Positions 8,783 to 17,280 of a DNA stretch of 64,000 bases are shown in pieces. The notes under the pieces are model-generated. The model did no database searches and was not told the origin of the DNA. It saw only the letters and a list, made by a program, of their open reading frames with translations. Made by a program: the position numbers and the translations under genes. The DNA comes from Kistimonas asteriae (GTDB lineage Bacteria > Pseudomonadota > Gammaproteobacteria > Pseudomonadales > Endozoicomonadaceae), in contig NZ_JAEVHF010000001.1 of NCBI RefSeq assembly GCF_018263925.1, forward strand, positions 62,001 through 126,000. Direction: 5' to 3'. Position 1 is the first letter of the stretch. Each line of letters begins with the position of its first letter.

Positions 8783-9328
8783 TCAGCGGACAATTTCATG
8801 GAAGCGGGAAAGGATGGTATCGGCAATATCCAGCCGTTGAAACGCTGAAAGATTACTCATGCGTTCAAGATCGAGCCAATGCAGGTGCAGGTAAGGGGAG
8901 CGGGCCTTGAACTCGCGCAGATCACCTTTCTTGATGAGCGGAAGAAAACTGTCCTTTTTACTGAGCACCCGGTCAAAGGCTTCGCTCAGAGGCATCGTTA
9001 CCCATTTCTTATCCCCTTTGACAGGCATTCGCACAAAGAAACCCTCTTTACCCAGAAGCTCCCCAGGAAACAGCATGATATTGGAGGGTCTTACAGCTTC
9101 CCCCCTGACCGAATCAAATGTCTCATGCCAAGCCTGCTCATCGGGCAGGATCTGAATTTCGTTTTCACCGAGTCCATCGATGTAATGCAAACGGTAGTTA
9201 CTGTAGAGCTGACACACACTTTCAGAATAAACGCAAAACACATCACGAAACTGATGCATGTAATCGTAGGCTTTCTGCTGGTGAATAATATGCTTCAAGC
9301 CCCAGCGTAAGTCCGTATTCGTTTCCAT
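8783..9328 (-). CDS. Hypothetical protein, paralogue of the 21023-21625 product
   Basis: This 181-aa soluble protein belongs to a family I cannot name. It is clearly related to the 200-aa protein at 21023-21625. Shared blocks are FxxxFCxYS...QLYxxYR, ILPDE/LLPDD, [IV]xxFPGExxGxxGxxxxxP, SFLPL/DFLPV followed by an acidic or aromatic stretch, and a helical C-terminus. I start it at ATG 9328 (METNTDLRW) because a GGGGGGG run lies 3-9 bp upstream; an in-frame ATG 72 bp further out has no ribosome site. The gene lies between the phosphate transporter transcript and the Wadjet operon. A related pair straddling the Wadjet/bHLH/tRNA segment is notable, but no function can be assigned. Confidence 0.75.
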   Translation of the reverse strand: METNTDLRWGLKHIIHQQKAYDYMHQFRDVFCVYSESVCQLYSNYRLHYIDGLGENEIQILPDEQAWHETFDSVRGEAVRPSNIMLFPGELLGKEGFFVRMPVKGDKKWVTMPLSEAFDRVLSKKDSFLPLIKKGDLREFKARSPYLHLHWLDLERMSNLSAFQRLDIADTILSRFHEIVR

Positions 9329-9605
9329 AGCCCCCCCATACCAGGCGTAGATCTGCCACTCACTCCAGCATCCTGCTATCGGGCAATGCATTTTCATCAC
9401 AGGTTATCAGAGCGCGGCTTCCTGTACTGTGAGCAATATCAAGCTATCACACATAATACCGATGATGAATCATCGCGTTCTATCAACATTCTGTAAATGG
9501 ATACGCATTCATTTCATTCCGCCATCAATACCACGCACATACCAGCTATGTAATCCCTTTGCCATGCCCACCCTATTTTCAGATAATTGGTGTTTTATAC
9601 AGTAA

Positions 9606-10979
9606 ATGGAGCCGCCGTTGGCAGATCACAAGGACATCCCCCACCTGGTCAGCGAAATTATCACTGCCGGCCTGCAGCTGCAGTTACAACCTGCCGACCT
9701 GGCCTTCCTGGCCGCCCTCCACTTCTGGAAAGATCAGGAATCCCAGCCTGAGTTCGGGGAAGATGAGCTGCATGTGGTCTACGAAGTCATTGATCGCACC
9801 CAGCTCGACAGCAGTGAAGAGACCCGCCGGCAACGCTGTAACAATGTCATCCGCCGATTCCTGGACCAGCACCTGCTGCTCTGCTTGGAAGGCAGCGGCC
9901 AACGAGCCCATGCCTATCTGCTGACCCCCATGGCTGAGCAGATTGTTGAGTCAGTCTGCAGTGGCTTCGATGCCTCGCGCACCGCACTGAGCACACTGTT
10001 CATGACAGTGAACAGCAACTTGCGGGAAATCCGGGATGCCGCAGAGACCGGCGGCAACGAGCCTTTCTGGCGGCTCCAGGTGGAAGCGCCACTGGATATC
10101 TCCGTACTCCAACTGGTGAACACCATCGACCATCGCCAGCGCCAGCTGGACCGGGAAGCGGTCGACACCCGGAAAACCGTGGTCGCCATGCTGAAGCAGG
10201 ACTGGCAGGATGCCATCAGCCGCTGCGAAACATTACTGGAAGAAACCCAGGAACGCCTTCAGGATCTGCAACAACTACTGTTGGCCAACTGCCAGGAAGC
10301 ACGGCGCCTGCTGGAAAGCATTGCCGCCACCGCTGAGTCGGCCGGCCGCAACCGTGCACTGGACGCCATCACCCGACTGGAACAGCACCTGGATCGCATC
10401 GAGCACTGGAGCGGTGAGCGCCTGGAACACTGGGAAGGCTTCCACCTGCGGGCGCACCAGTATCTGCGCCAGTTCATCAATATGGATGAGCGCAAGGCCC
10501 TGAGCGAGCGACTACTTGACGCACTCAAGCGTTACCAGGCACTGCCATGGTCCCTGAACACCATCGCGGCAGAGCCACTGCCTCGCCTGCGAGAAATCGA
10601 GCCGCCGCCGGAACAGAAGGTGACCGCCCGCCTTATTCTCGACGAAGAGAGCGTGGTCGACAGTGATGACCAGGACAGCCTTCGCCGTGAGATCAGTCTT
10701 TGGCTGGATACCGTCACCGCCAGCCGCGGCACCTTGCCCGCCTATGAAGAGGCTATGACAGAACTGGCTGGCCGCTACCCGCTGCACCGTCTGTTCCGCA
10801 TTGCCGGCTGGCTCTTTGAAGCCATGACCGAACGGGGCAGCGCCCGCCACCAGAAACAGATACCCGAGACCCGATGGCATCCCATCGTGGAAGACCTGGA
10901 AGTGGAGTCCCTCAGCCTGACCCTGCGTCAACCTTCCCACACCACCGCAACCGAGGAAGCTACTGTTGTCGGCGAATAA
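9606..10979 (+). CDS. jetA: Wadjet JetA / MksF-like kleisin subunit
   Basis: This 457-aa protein is the kleisin-type subunit (MukF/MksF-like) of the four-gene Wadjet (JetABCD) SMC complex that recognises and cleaves plasmid DNA. It has an N-terminal winged-helix-like region (PHLVSEIITAGLQLQLQPAD) followed by long helices rich in Gln, Glu and Leu (about 130-310), as expected for a kleisin. Identification rests mostly on operon position and fold-like composition, since this subunit diverges fast. The ATG at 9606 has no good ribosome site. TTG at 9618 is preceded by GGAG at 6-bp spacing and may be the real start. The gene overlaps jetB by 14 bp, implying translational coupling. Confidence 0.82.
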   Translation: MEPPLADHKDIPHLVSEIITAGLQLQLQPADLAFLAALHFWKDQESQPEFGEDELHVVYEVIDRTQLDSSEETRRQRCNNVIRRFLDQHLLLCLEGSGQRAHAYLLTPMAEQIVESVCSGFDASRTALSTLFMTVNSNLREIRDAAETGGNEPFWRLQVEAPLDISVLQLVNTIDHRQRQLDREAVDTRKTVVAMLKQDWQDAISRCETLLEETQERLQDLQQLLLANCQEARRLLESIAATAESAGRNRALDAITRLEQHLDRIEHWSGERLEHWEGFHLRAHQYLRQFINMDERKALSERLLDALKRYQALPWSLNTIAAEPLPRLREIEPPPEQKVTARLILDEESVVDSDDQDSLRREISLWLDTVTASRGTLPAYEEAMTELAGRYPLHRLFRIAGWLFEAMTERGSARHQKQIPETRWHPIVEDLEVESLSLTLRQPSHTTATEEATVVGE

Positions 10980-11742
10980 TCTGTTTGAAGACGCGGCACC
11001 GATCGCCGCTGACAGCCCCTACACCTGCCTGGCGGATATCATCGGCGATGACCGGTTCCCGGAACTGGACAGCCGCCTGCGCCAGGGGGAACACATTGAT
11101 ATCCGCCATACGTACCTGTTCGCCATGCTGCGTGACGGGGAAATCTGGCTGAGTGGGCACTACCGGCGCTATGGCGTTGAACTGATTCAGGCACCGGAGG
11201 ATTACTGGTACCTGAAGCCCAACCTGGGCAGCCGCAACCTGATCCGCTCCCGCAAGTTGGACGAACTGCAGATGATAACCGGCCAGGTACTGGCCATCTG
11301 CCACCTGGACCCGGAACAGCTGGAAGACAGCGGCTGGATTACCACTGAATCGTTATTTGACCGACTGCGTCTATTGCTGGAGGAGGAACACCTCTGCCGC
11401 CTGCTGGAACGGAAAAAAATCAACACCCAGCATGACCAGCAAAAAGCCATGGACGTGTTGAAGCGCTGCCTGCGCCAGCTGGCGCGGCTGGGCATGATCC
11501 GGCTGGACGGCCAGCAGGCGGAACGCTTCCAGACCCAGTCGCCCCTGATGCGCTTTGCCGAGCCGGTCCGTGCAGCGCCGCTCACACGCGAAGCCCTGGA
11601 GAGATTGGTCTCAACCGGCTTTATCAGCCTGGAAGCCGACAGCGAAGTCGCCGATGACGACACTTCCGCCACCGCAGAACCATCCGATGCCAAACCGGTT
11701 GAATCCGCTGCAGAGATCGAGGCACAGGAGGACACCCCATGA
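10966..11742 (+). CDS. jetB: Wadjet JetB / MksE-like subunit
   Basis: This 258-aa protein corresponds to the MukE/MksE-like winged-helix (KITE) subunit that binds the kleisin and DNA in Wadjet/Mks complexes. It has a compact domain of alternating helices with LYDL-type spacing (DIRHTYLFAMLRDGEIWLSG), a central helical region and an acidic, low-complexity C-terminus from about residue 215. It starts at TTG 10966, inside the end of jetA. A GAGGAAG ribosome site (10952-10958) at good spacing supports this non-ATG start. Its stop overlaps the jetC start as ATGA. The assignment is by operon architecture and size more than by sequence motif. Confidence 0.82.
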   Translation: MSANNLFEDAAPIAADSPYTCLADIIGDDRFPELDSRLRQGEHIDIRHTYLFAMLRDGEIWLSGHYRRYGVELIQAPEDYWYLKPNLGSRNLIRSRKLDELQMITGQVLAICHLDPEQLEDSGWITTESLFDRLRLLLEEEHLCRLLERKKINTQHDQQKAMDVLKRCLRQLARLGMIRLDGQQAERFQTQSPLMRFAEPVRAAPLTREALERLVSTGFISLEADSEVADDDTSATAEPSDAKPVESAAEIEAQEDTP

Positions 11743-14700
11743 GTCCATCACAAAGAACCCGTATCCGCAGCCTGTCGCTGGTCAATTTCCGAGGGATCTT
11801 CTTCAAGACCCTCAACCTGCACCATCTGATGAGCAACCTGATCGGCCACAATGGCGCAGGTAAAACCACCATCATGGGTGCCCTGCTGATCAACCGGGTG
11901 CCGGACAATCGCCTGGTACGGCTGCGTAACAATTCGGACAGCGCCTCAGATCGCAGCGACAACGGCATCTATGGCCGGATCGAGGCGGGCACCTGCTACA
12001 GCCTGGTGGACTACGACCTGTACGATGGCCGGCGTGTCATTGCCGGCGTACAACTGCGCCGGCTGGCGGCGCCCCGGGTGGAACTCAAGCGCTTCGCCAT
12101 TACCGGCATTGATCCGGACATGTCAATACGCGACCTGGTCATGGAAGCGGTCGACAGCAACCTCTTTGAACCACTCGACGGCAAGGCTCTCAGAAACCGC
12201 ATCGCCCGCCTTGGCGGCACCATGGAAACCTTTGACAACGTCGCCCACTACATGCGATGGCAGTTTGACTGCCGCATCATCCCCCGGGCCATGGAAAACA
12301 GCGGCGACCGCCAGCGTTACTACCGGATGCTGGAAACCAGCCTGTACGGCGGCCTGTCTGCCGAACTGCAGAAAGGGCTGCGTGATTACCTGCTGCCCGC
12401 TGACGACCAGGTAAAACGCTCGGTCAGCTCCATGCAGAACGCATTGATGGAAACCCGCAAGACCCGGGTCAAGATTGAAGCGACCCGGGATAAGCGCCAG
12501 TTTATCCAACGCATTCTTAACGACAGTTATGCATTGGGTGAACAGGTGCTGGCCCTGTCCGCACAGGAACATCGCAAGCAGAATGATCGGCTGGATACAG
12601 CCCGGTCAACGGCATCCCGACTGGAAAATGACCGTGAGACTGCCCGCCAACAGGCCCAGGGCCTGCAAGATCAGCTTGATCGAATGGATGAAGAACGGGA
12701 TCAGCTGGAGCATGACCTGCAGGCTGCTTCCCACACCCTCAGCCAGGCAAAGGACCTGACCCGCCTGCACCAGGAACAGGCGCAACTGGACAATGAACTG
12801 ACGAACATCCGTTCGCGCTTAGCCGAGAAACGGCAGGAACACACCCTGTTTGAAGCCCAGCGGCAAGAACAGGCCGCCGAACAGTCCCTGCTGGAAGAAG
12901 ACCTTGAAAGCCTGGTCAACCAGCTGGCCAGCGCAGAAGACGCCTATTCAGAAGAAGCCCGTAAGGCCGGCCTCTACCAGGACGCCATGCGTAGCCTGGA
13001 GGAATCCCGGGCGGCCAGTGGTGACGATACCCTCTCAGCCGAATCGCTCCCTCCCCTGCTGACGCAATTGCAGCATCAACGTAACACCGAATCCGATCAG
13101 CTCCATCAGCGCCGGCCATTGCTGGAGCAAGCTGAAAAGATCCGGGAACAGTTTGCTGTCGCGCTGCCCATCATTCAGCGGCTGGATAACACCGATATCA
13201 CACCCGCACAGGTCGCCGAACGCACAGCGTTCTGGCTTAGCCACTGGCGCACTCAGAAAGATCTGGCCGGCACCCAGGGACAGTGCCAGCAACACATGAA
13301 AAACCTGGAGAAAAGCCGTCAGGCACGTGAGCAACTCCTGTCCGCCATCACCCCTCTACCTGAGGCATGGCGCACCCCTCTCACCAGTGCGGAAAGCTGG
13401 CAGGAAACACGCGAACAAGCTAATGCAGCTTTTCAGGAAAGCCGTGCGCAACTGGAAGTACAACAGGAAGCACTTCGAGAACTCAACGACGGCCTTCATA
13501 GCCTGCGTCTGCAGCTGGATCAGGCACAGCGCGACCGGCAGGCCTGGCTGCAGGCCACTGAACTGACAGCCGAAATCACCCGACTCCACCCGGAGGCCCG
13601 ACTCGACGGCCGCGATCAGCTTCACTCACTGCGTCAGGCACTGAATGACCAGCGGGATCAATGCGGCCAGCGTGACAGTGTGATCACTCATGAGCTGGAC
13701 ACCGTGCGCCAGCAACTCCGCGGGCTGGATCAGGACGACTCCGACGAGCGGAACCAGCTCCACCGCCTGGCCGACCTGACGGGCGGCACACTGGTCAGCG
13801 ACTATCTCGACAGCGATGACATCTCGCTCGACGAGGCGGCCTACCTGGAAGCCAAGTTCGGCCCACTGAGGCAGGCCCTGCTGGTGCCGGACATGGAACG
13901 GGCCGCCGCCCTGATCCGGCAAGAAGCCGACCGCCCGAATGATGTCTGGCTGCTCCAGGGTAACCCGGGCGATGCATTCTCTGAGGAAGACTACCTCCAC
14001 TCACCGGACGATCAGTCAGAAGATGACGATGGCAGCGTATTCGTCCATCAGGCCGACCGTATTGCCCGGGTCAGCCGTGAACCCGAATTCCCAACCCTGG
14101 GTCGACTGGCGCGGGAACAGGCGCTCAAACGCCTGACAGAGCAGGAACAGACCCTGCTGGATGAACGCCAGACCCTGGCCGTCAACCGCCATACTATCAG
14201 CCGCATCCAGGGCCTACTGGATGAACTCGCCCCCATGAGCACCTGGCTGGGTGTCGACGAACCGCCTGTCTCAGCACTGCAGGCACAACTGGAAACACTG
14301 GATCATCAGCAACAGTCGCAACAGCAGGCAATTGCCGCTGGCAAGCAGGAAGTGTCGAACCTGCAACAGGTCTGCAACACCCTTGATATCTGGCAGGCTA
14401 GCGCATCACTGCTGACAGAAAACAACCTGGATGACGCGATCCAGACGGCGGCAACCACACTGAACGAAAGCCTGGCGGCACAGACCTGGATCACAGACAA
14501 CCAGGCCGACATGCTGTCACTGGAACAGCGCCAGTTCTACCTGCAGACCCCACCGCCCGATAACATCGGCACACTGCGTGATGAACTAAATCAACTGCAG
14601 ACCTCTATCAGCCATCTCGGGCGCGTCATCAGCCTTCTGGCCAGCACTGCAGACAAACTGCCCAACCTCCGCTTTGCTGCTTCTGTCGAGCGCAAGGATG

Positions 14701-16184
14701 CATCAGGCTCCCTGCGTAACACCTTGCGCCAAGAGTACGAGCAGAAATCCGCCCAGCACAAAACGGGCAAGCGAACCCTGGCACTGACCATTGCCCAGTG
14801 TAACGACCTGAACACCGCGATCCGGAGTGATGAATCGCGACAGCACGATAAAGAGGGCGCCCACCTGCTCAAGGGGCAGGAGATTCGGGAGATCCCCCTG
14901 ACCTGGCGTGAAAACCTGGTCGTCCAGTGCGAGGAACAGTATGAGCAATTGCGCAAACACGTGCGAGGCCATGAAGAGAAGCGACGACAGTTTATTGATA
15001 CCCTTGCGGAAACCCGTTCAACCCTCAAGCAGCTGGAGCTTCAGCACCAGGAAGCAGTCGCACACATTGCCCGACTGAAGCCTGTTGCCGAAGCCGCCAC
15101 CGCCAACTGGCTGGCAATCAGCACGACCGCGGAATCCTCAGGGCTGGCCGGACGACTGCACCGTGAGGGATTGCTCGCCACCGAGAGCGAACAACTGAAA
15201 TCAGGCATTGCCGATGCCCGTGCCAGTCTGATCCAGGCGCTGGCTGCTGAGCCGGACAACCGTTTACGTCAGGTACTGGAAGCCACCGCATTACACGACT
15301 TGGCACTTCTATTTCATTGCGTGGTTGATGCCCAGCACTTCTTGGCCGAACGAATGGACCAGACACTGGTCAACGCAGAAGATCCTAGACAGGCACTTGA
15401 GCAACTGGAACATCAACTAACCCGGCTGGAAGCCCGCCTGAAAGACGCCGAGAGCCGTTTTCTCGCCGAGTCTGACCGTATGGGCCAACATATTGAGCGA
15501 AGTATCAACCGGGAACGGAAGCAGATTCACCAGCTCAATAGCGCACTGTCGAGCGTACACTTTGGAACCATTCGCGCCATCAAGGTGGAGCTTGAAGTCA
15601 TCGACAGTTTCCGCAAGGTGCTGGAGGCCCTGCAACAGCGCTTCTATCCGGATCTGTTCAACCAGCCGGATATGAAAATTGAGGATGCGTTGGCGGAAAT
15701 TTTCAAAAAGGAAACGGGTGGCAGCATCGCCGGGGAAAAACTGCTGGATTACCGGGAATACATCAAGCTGCAGGTACTGGTGCAACGGGCCAACCACAAG
15801 CAGTTCGAGCCGGCCAACCCCACCAACCTGTCAACCGGCGAGGCCATCGGCACCGGTTTGGCCGTACTGACCATGGTACTGCACTCCTGGGAAGTCACTA
15901 CCCACAAACGGGTGGGTCATGGCCACTCAGCCAACCGGTTGCTATTCCTTGACGAAGCAGCCAGACTCGATGCCAGAGCCTTGGCAACCCTTGAGGAACT
16001 CTGCGCCAACCAGTCACTGCAGTTGCTGGTCGGTGCACCGGATAATGTCCTGCCCAAGAATGGCGTCACTTACCGGATGGTGCGGCTCATGGAACCTTAT
16101 GAGCATGTGATTTTCTCAGCCGTACGGGGCAAGATGCCTGCTGCACCGTTACCGGCAACAGAAACGGCCGAGCTTGGCGCATGA
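11739..16184 (+). CDS. jetC: Wadjet JetC / MksB SMC-like ATPase (MukB-type)
   Basis: This 1481-aa SMC ATPase dimerises, binds ATP and extrudes DNA loops; in Wadjet it feeds small circular DNA to the JetD nuclease. Walker A is GHNGAGKT (residues 36-43). The ABC signature LSTGEAIGTG lies near 1363, and Walker B (LLFLDEA) near 1402. Between the heads run long coiled coils (about 270-640 and 800-1320). In the middle, at about 683-790, is a hinge that resembles the E. coli MukB hinge: GTLVSDYLDSDDISLDEAAY, KFGPLRQALLVPD and a following PNDVWLLQGNP. The gene is translationally coupled at both ends by ATGA overlaps. Length and domain order are complete, with no frameshift seen. Confidence 0.95.
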   Translation: MSPSQRTRIRSLSLVNFRGIFFKTLNLHHLMSNLIGHNGAGKTTIMGALLINRVPDNRLVRLRNNSDSASDRSDNGIYGRIEAGTCYSLVDYDLYDGRRVIAGVQLRRLAAPRVELKRFAITGIDPDMSIRDLVMEAVDSNLFEPLDGKALRNRIARLGGTMETFDNVAHYMRWQFDCRIIPRAMENSGDRQRYYRMLETSLYGGLSAELQKGLRDYLLPADDQVKRSVSSMQNALMETRKTRVKIEATRDKRQFIQRILNDSYALGEQVLALSAQEHRKQNDRLDTARSTASRLENDRETARQQAQGLQDQLDRMDEERDQLEHDLQAASHTLSQAKDLTRLHQEQAQLDNELTNIRSRLAEKRQEHTLFEAQRQEQAAEQSLLEEDLESLVNQLASAEDAYSEEARKAGLYQDAMRSLEESRAASGDDTLSAESLPPLLTQLQHQRNTESDQLHQRRPLLEQAEKIREQFAVALPIIQRLDNTDITPAQVAERTAFWLSHWRTQKDLAGTQGQCQQHMKNLEKSRQAREQLLSAITPLPEAWRTPLTSAESWQETREQANAAFQESRAQLEVQQEALRELNDGLHSLRLQLDQAQRDRQAWLQATELTAEITRLHPEARLDGRDQLHSLRQALNDQRDQCGQRDSVITHELDTVRQQLRGLDQDDSDERNQLHRLADLTGGTLVSDYLDSDDISLDEAAYLEAKFGPLRQALLVPDMERAAALIRQEADRPNDVWLLQGNPGDAFSEEDYLHSPDDQSEDDDGSVFVHQADRIARVSREPEFPTLGRLAREQALKRLTEQEQTLLDERQTLAVNRHTISRIQGLLDELAPMSTWLGVDEPPVSALQAQLETLDHQQQSQQQAIAAGKQEVSNLQQVCNTLDIWQASASLLTENNLDDAIQTAATTLNESLAAQTWITDNQADMLSLEQRQFYLQTPPPDNIGTLRDELNQLQTSISHLGRVISLLASTADKLPNLRFAASVERKDASGSLRNTLRQEYEQKSAQHKTGKRTLALTIAQCNDLNTAIRSDESRQHDKEGAHLLKGQEIREIPLTWRENLVVQCEEQYEQLRKHVRGHEEKRRQFIDTLAETRSTLKQLELQHQEAVAHIARLKPVAEAATANWLAISTTAESSGLAGRLHREGLLATESEQLKSGIADARASLIQALAAEPDNRLRQVLEATALHDLALLFHCVVDAQHFLAERMDQTLVNAEDPRQALEQLEHQLTRLEARLKDAESRFLAESDRMGQHIERSINRERKQIHQLNSALSSVHFGTIRAIKVELEVIDSFRKVLEALQQRFYPDLFNQPDMKIEDALAEIFKKETGGSIAGEKLLDYREYIKLQVLVQRANHKQFEPANPTNLSTGEAIGTGLAVLTMVLHSWEVTTHKRVGHGHSANRLLFLDEAARLDARALATLEELCANQSLQLLVGAPDNVLPKNGVTYRMVRLMEPYEHVIFSAVRGKMPAAPLPATETAELGA

Positions 16185-17221
16185 CTTCAGTCATTAGACC
16201 TGCTCAATTAGGCGACATCCCGCTGGCTGTCGCCCGCCCAGTCGCTTCAGCACTGCTGGATACAGGCGAATGCCGCTGTTCCCACAAAGCAAAAGCGTTT
16301 CTTGAATATCTCCATCATCATGAAGTCATTGATGAATGTCCTGACCGGCGCAACACAACCTATCAACTAACATACGACGGTGACTTCACACTCAGGGAAA
16401 TGATGTGCAATTGCTACGGTGATAACTGGCATATCAATCCCGAAGAAAGCCGTCAAATACAGCGAGAATTGTTCCTTCAGATGGTATTGGTCTCACCCTT
16501 ACCAGATACCACCCATGAACGCGTTGCCCAAGCCATCTGGGCACAACATTCCAAAGACCGAAAAGCAGACAACACCTACATCCCCGCCCAACTGAATACC
16601 CATCGAAACGATATACTACGCCTTCGAACCCATGCCCCAATGCGGATTCATGGTGCCGGTTGGGTGATTGACACAGAAGCCGATATGCAGCGCTTTGGTG
16701 AGATAATCCTGAATGAACATGTGATTTCCAACATTCAGCAAATCGAGTCACATGACCAACTGCCAGTCATGACGATTGAAAATATCGGCGCCTGGGACAG
16801 CTGCCCCTTAATAAACAACCTGCTGACCATTTTCACACCGGGTCATGATACCCGGCTGACAATCCGGTTTCTCCAGCATCTAAACACTTTTCATTGGCAG
16901 CATTTTGGAGATCTGGACTATCACGGCATAAAGATTGCGGAACAACTCTCACAAAAACTGGAAAAACAGATACAGTTATTTATTCCTGATTGGTGGAATG
17001 AATATCTGCCCACTCACGCCCTGACCATCACAGAAGCTGATAAGAAAAAACAGTGGCCCAGCACAACGCTACTGTCCAGATTAATACGTCAACACCGAGT
17101 GATTCGACAGCTATGCTCGTCACAATCATGGCTGGAACAGGAGGCCATAATGCTGGACAGACGGTTGCCAGATGCTCTCCACTCATTCATAAACCCGAAG
17201 GAAAACAAAGGAGGGTTCTAA
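16181..17221 (+). CDS. jetD: Wadjet JetD / MksG TOPRIM nuclease subunit
   Basis: This 346-aa protein is the topoisomerase VI A-like nuclease that makes Wadjet an anti-plasmid system, as opposed to a plain condensin. An N-terminal arm and winged-helix-like region precedes a C-terminal TOPRIM domain. The catalytic acidic residues are visible as E200 in VMTIENIGAWD and D244/D246 in HFGDLDYHG. The C-terminal LEQEA motif (318-322) is also typical. It overlaps jetC by ATGA. Its base composition is visibly more A/T-rich than that of jetABC, and from memory it is somewhat short for the family. TOPRIM residues look intact, so I expect it to be functional. Confidence 0.9.
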   Translation: MTSVIRPAQLGDIPLAVARPVASALLDTGECRCSHKAKAFLEYLHHHEVIDECPDRRNTTYQLTYDGDFTLREMMCNCYGDNWHINPEESRQIQRELFLQMVLVSPLPDTTHERVAQAIWAQHSKDRKADNTYIPAQLNTHRNDILRLRTHAPMRIHGAGWVIDTEADMQRFGEIILNEHVISNIQQIESHDQLPVMTIENIGAWDSCPLINNLLTIFTPGHDTRLTIRFLQHLNTFHWQHFGDLDYHGIKIAEQLSQKLEKQIQLFIPDWWNEYLPTHALTITEADKKKQWPSTTLLSRLIRQHRVIRQLCSSQSWLEQEAIMLDRRLPDALHSFINPKENKGGF

Positions 17222-17280
17222 TCTGACGATGCGTTCTAGCAGTTATACATTTGAATTCAAAGCCACATATTGACAGATAT

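Noticed and set aside
11739..16184. Housekeeping MukB of a MukBEF condensin
   Set aside because: The hinge is MukB-like, but the fourth gene encodes a TOPRIM JetD nuclease and a separate canonical smc is present, so Wadjet/MksBEFG fits better.
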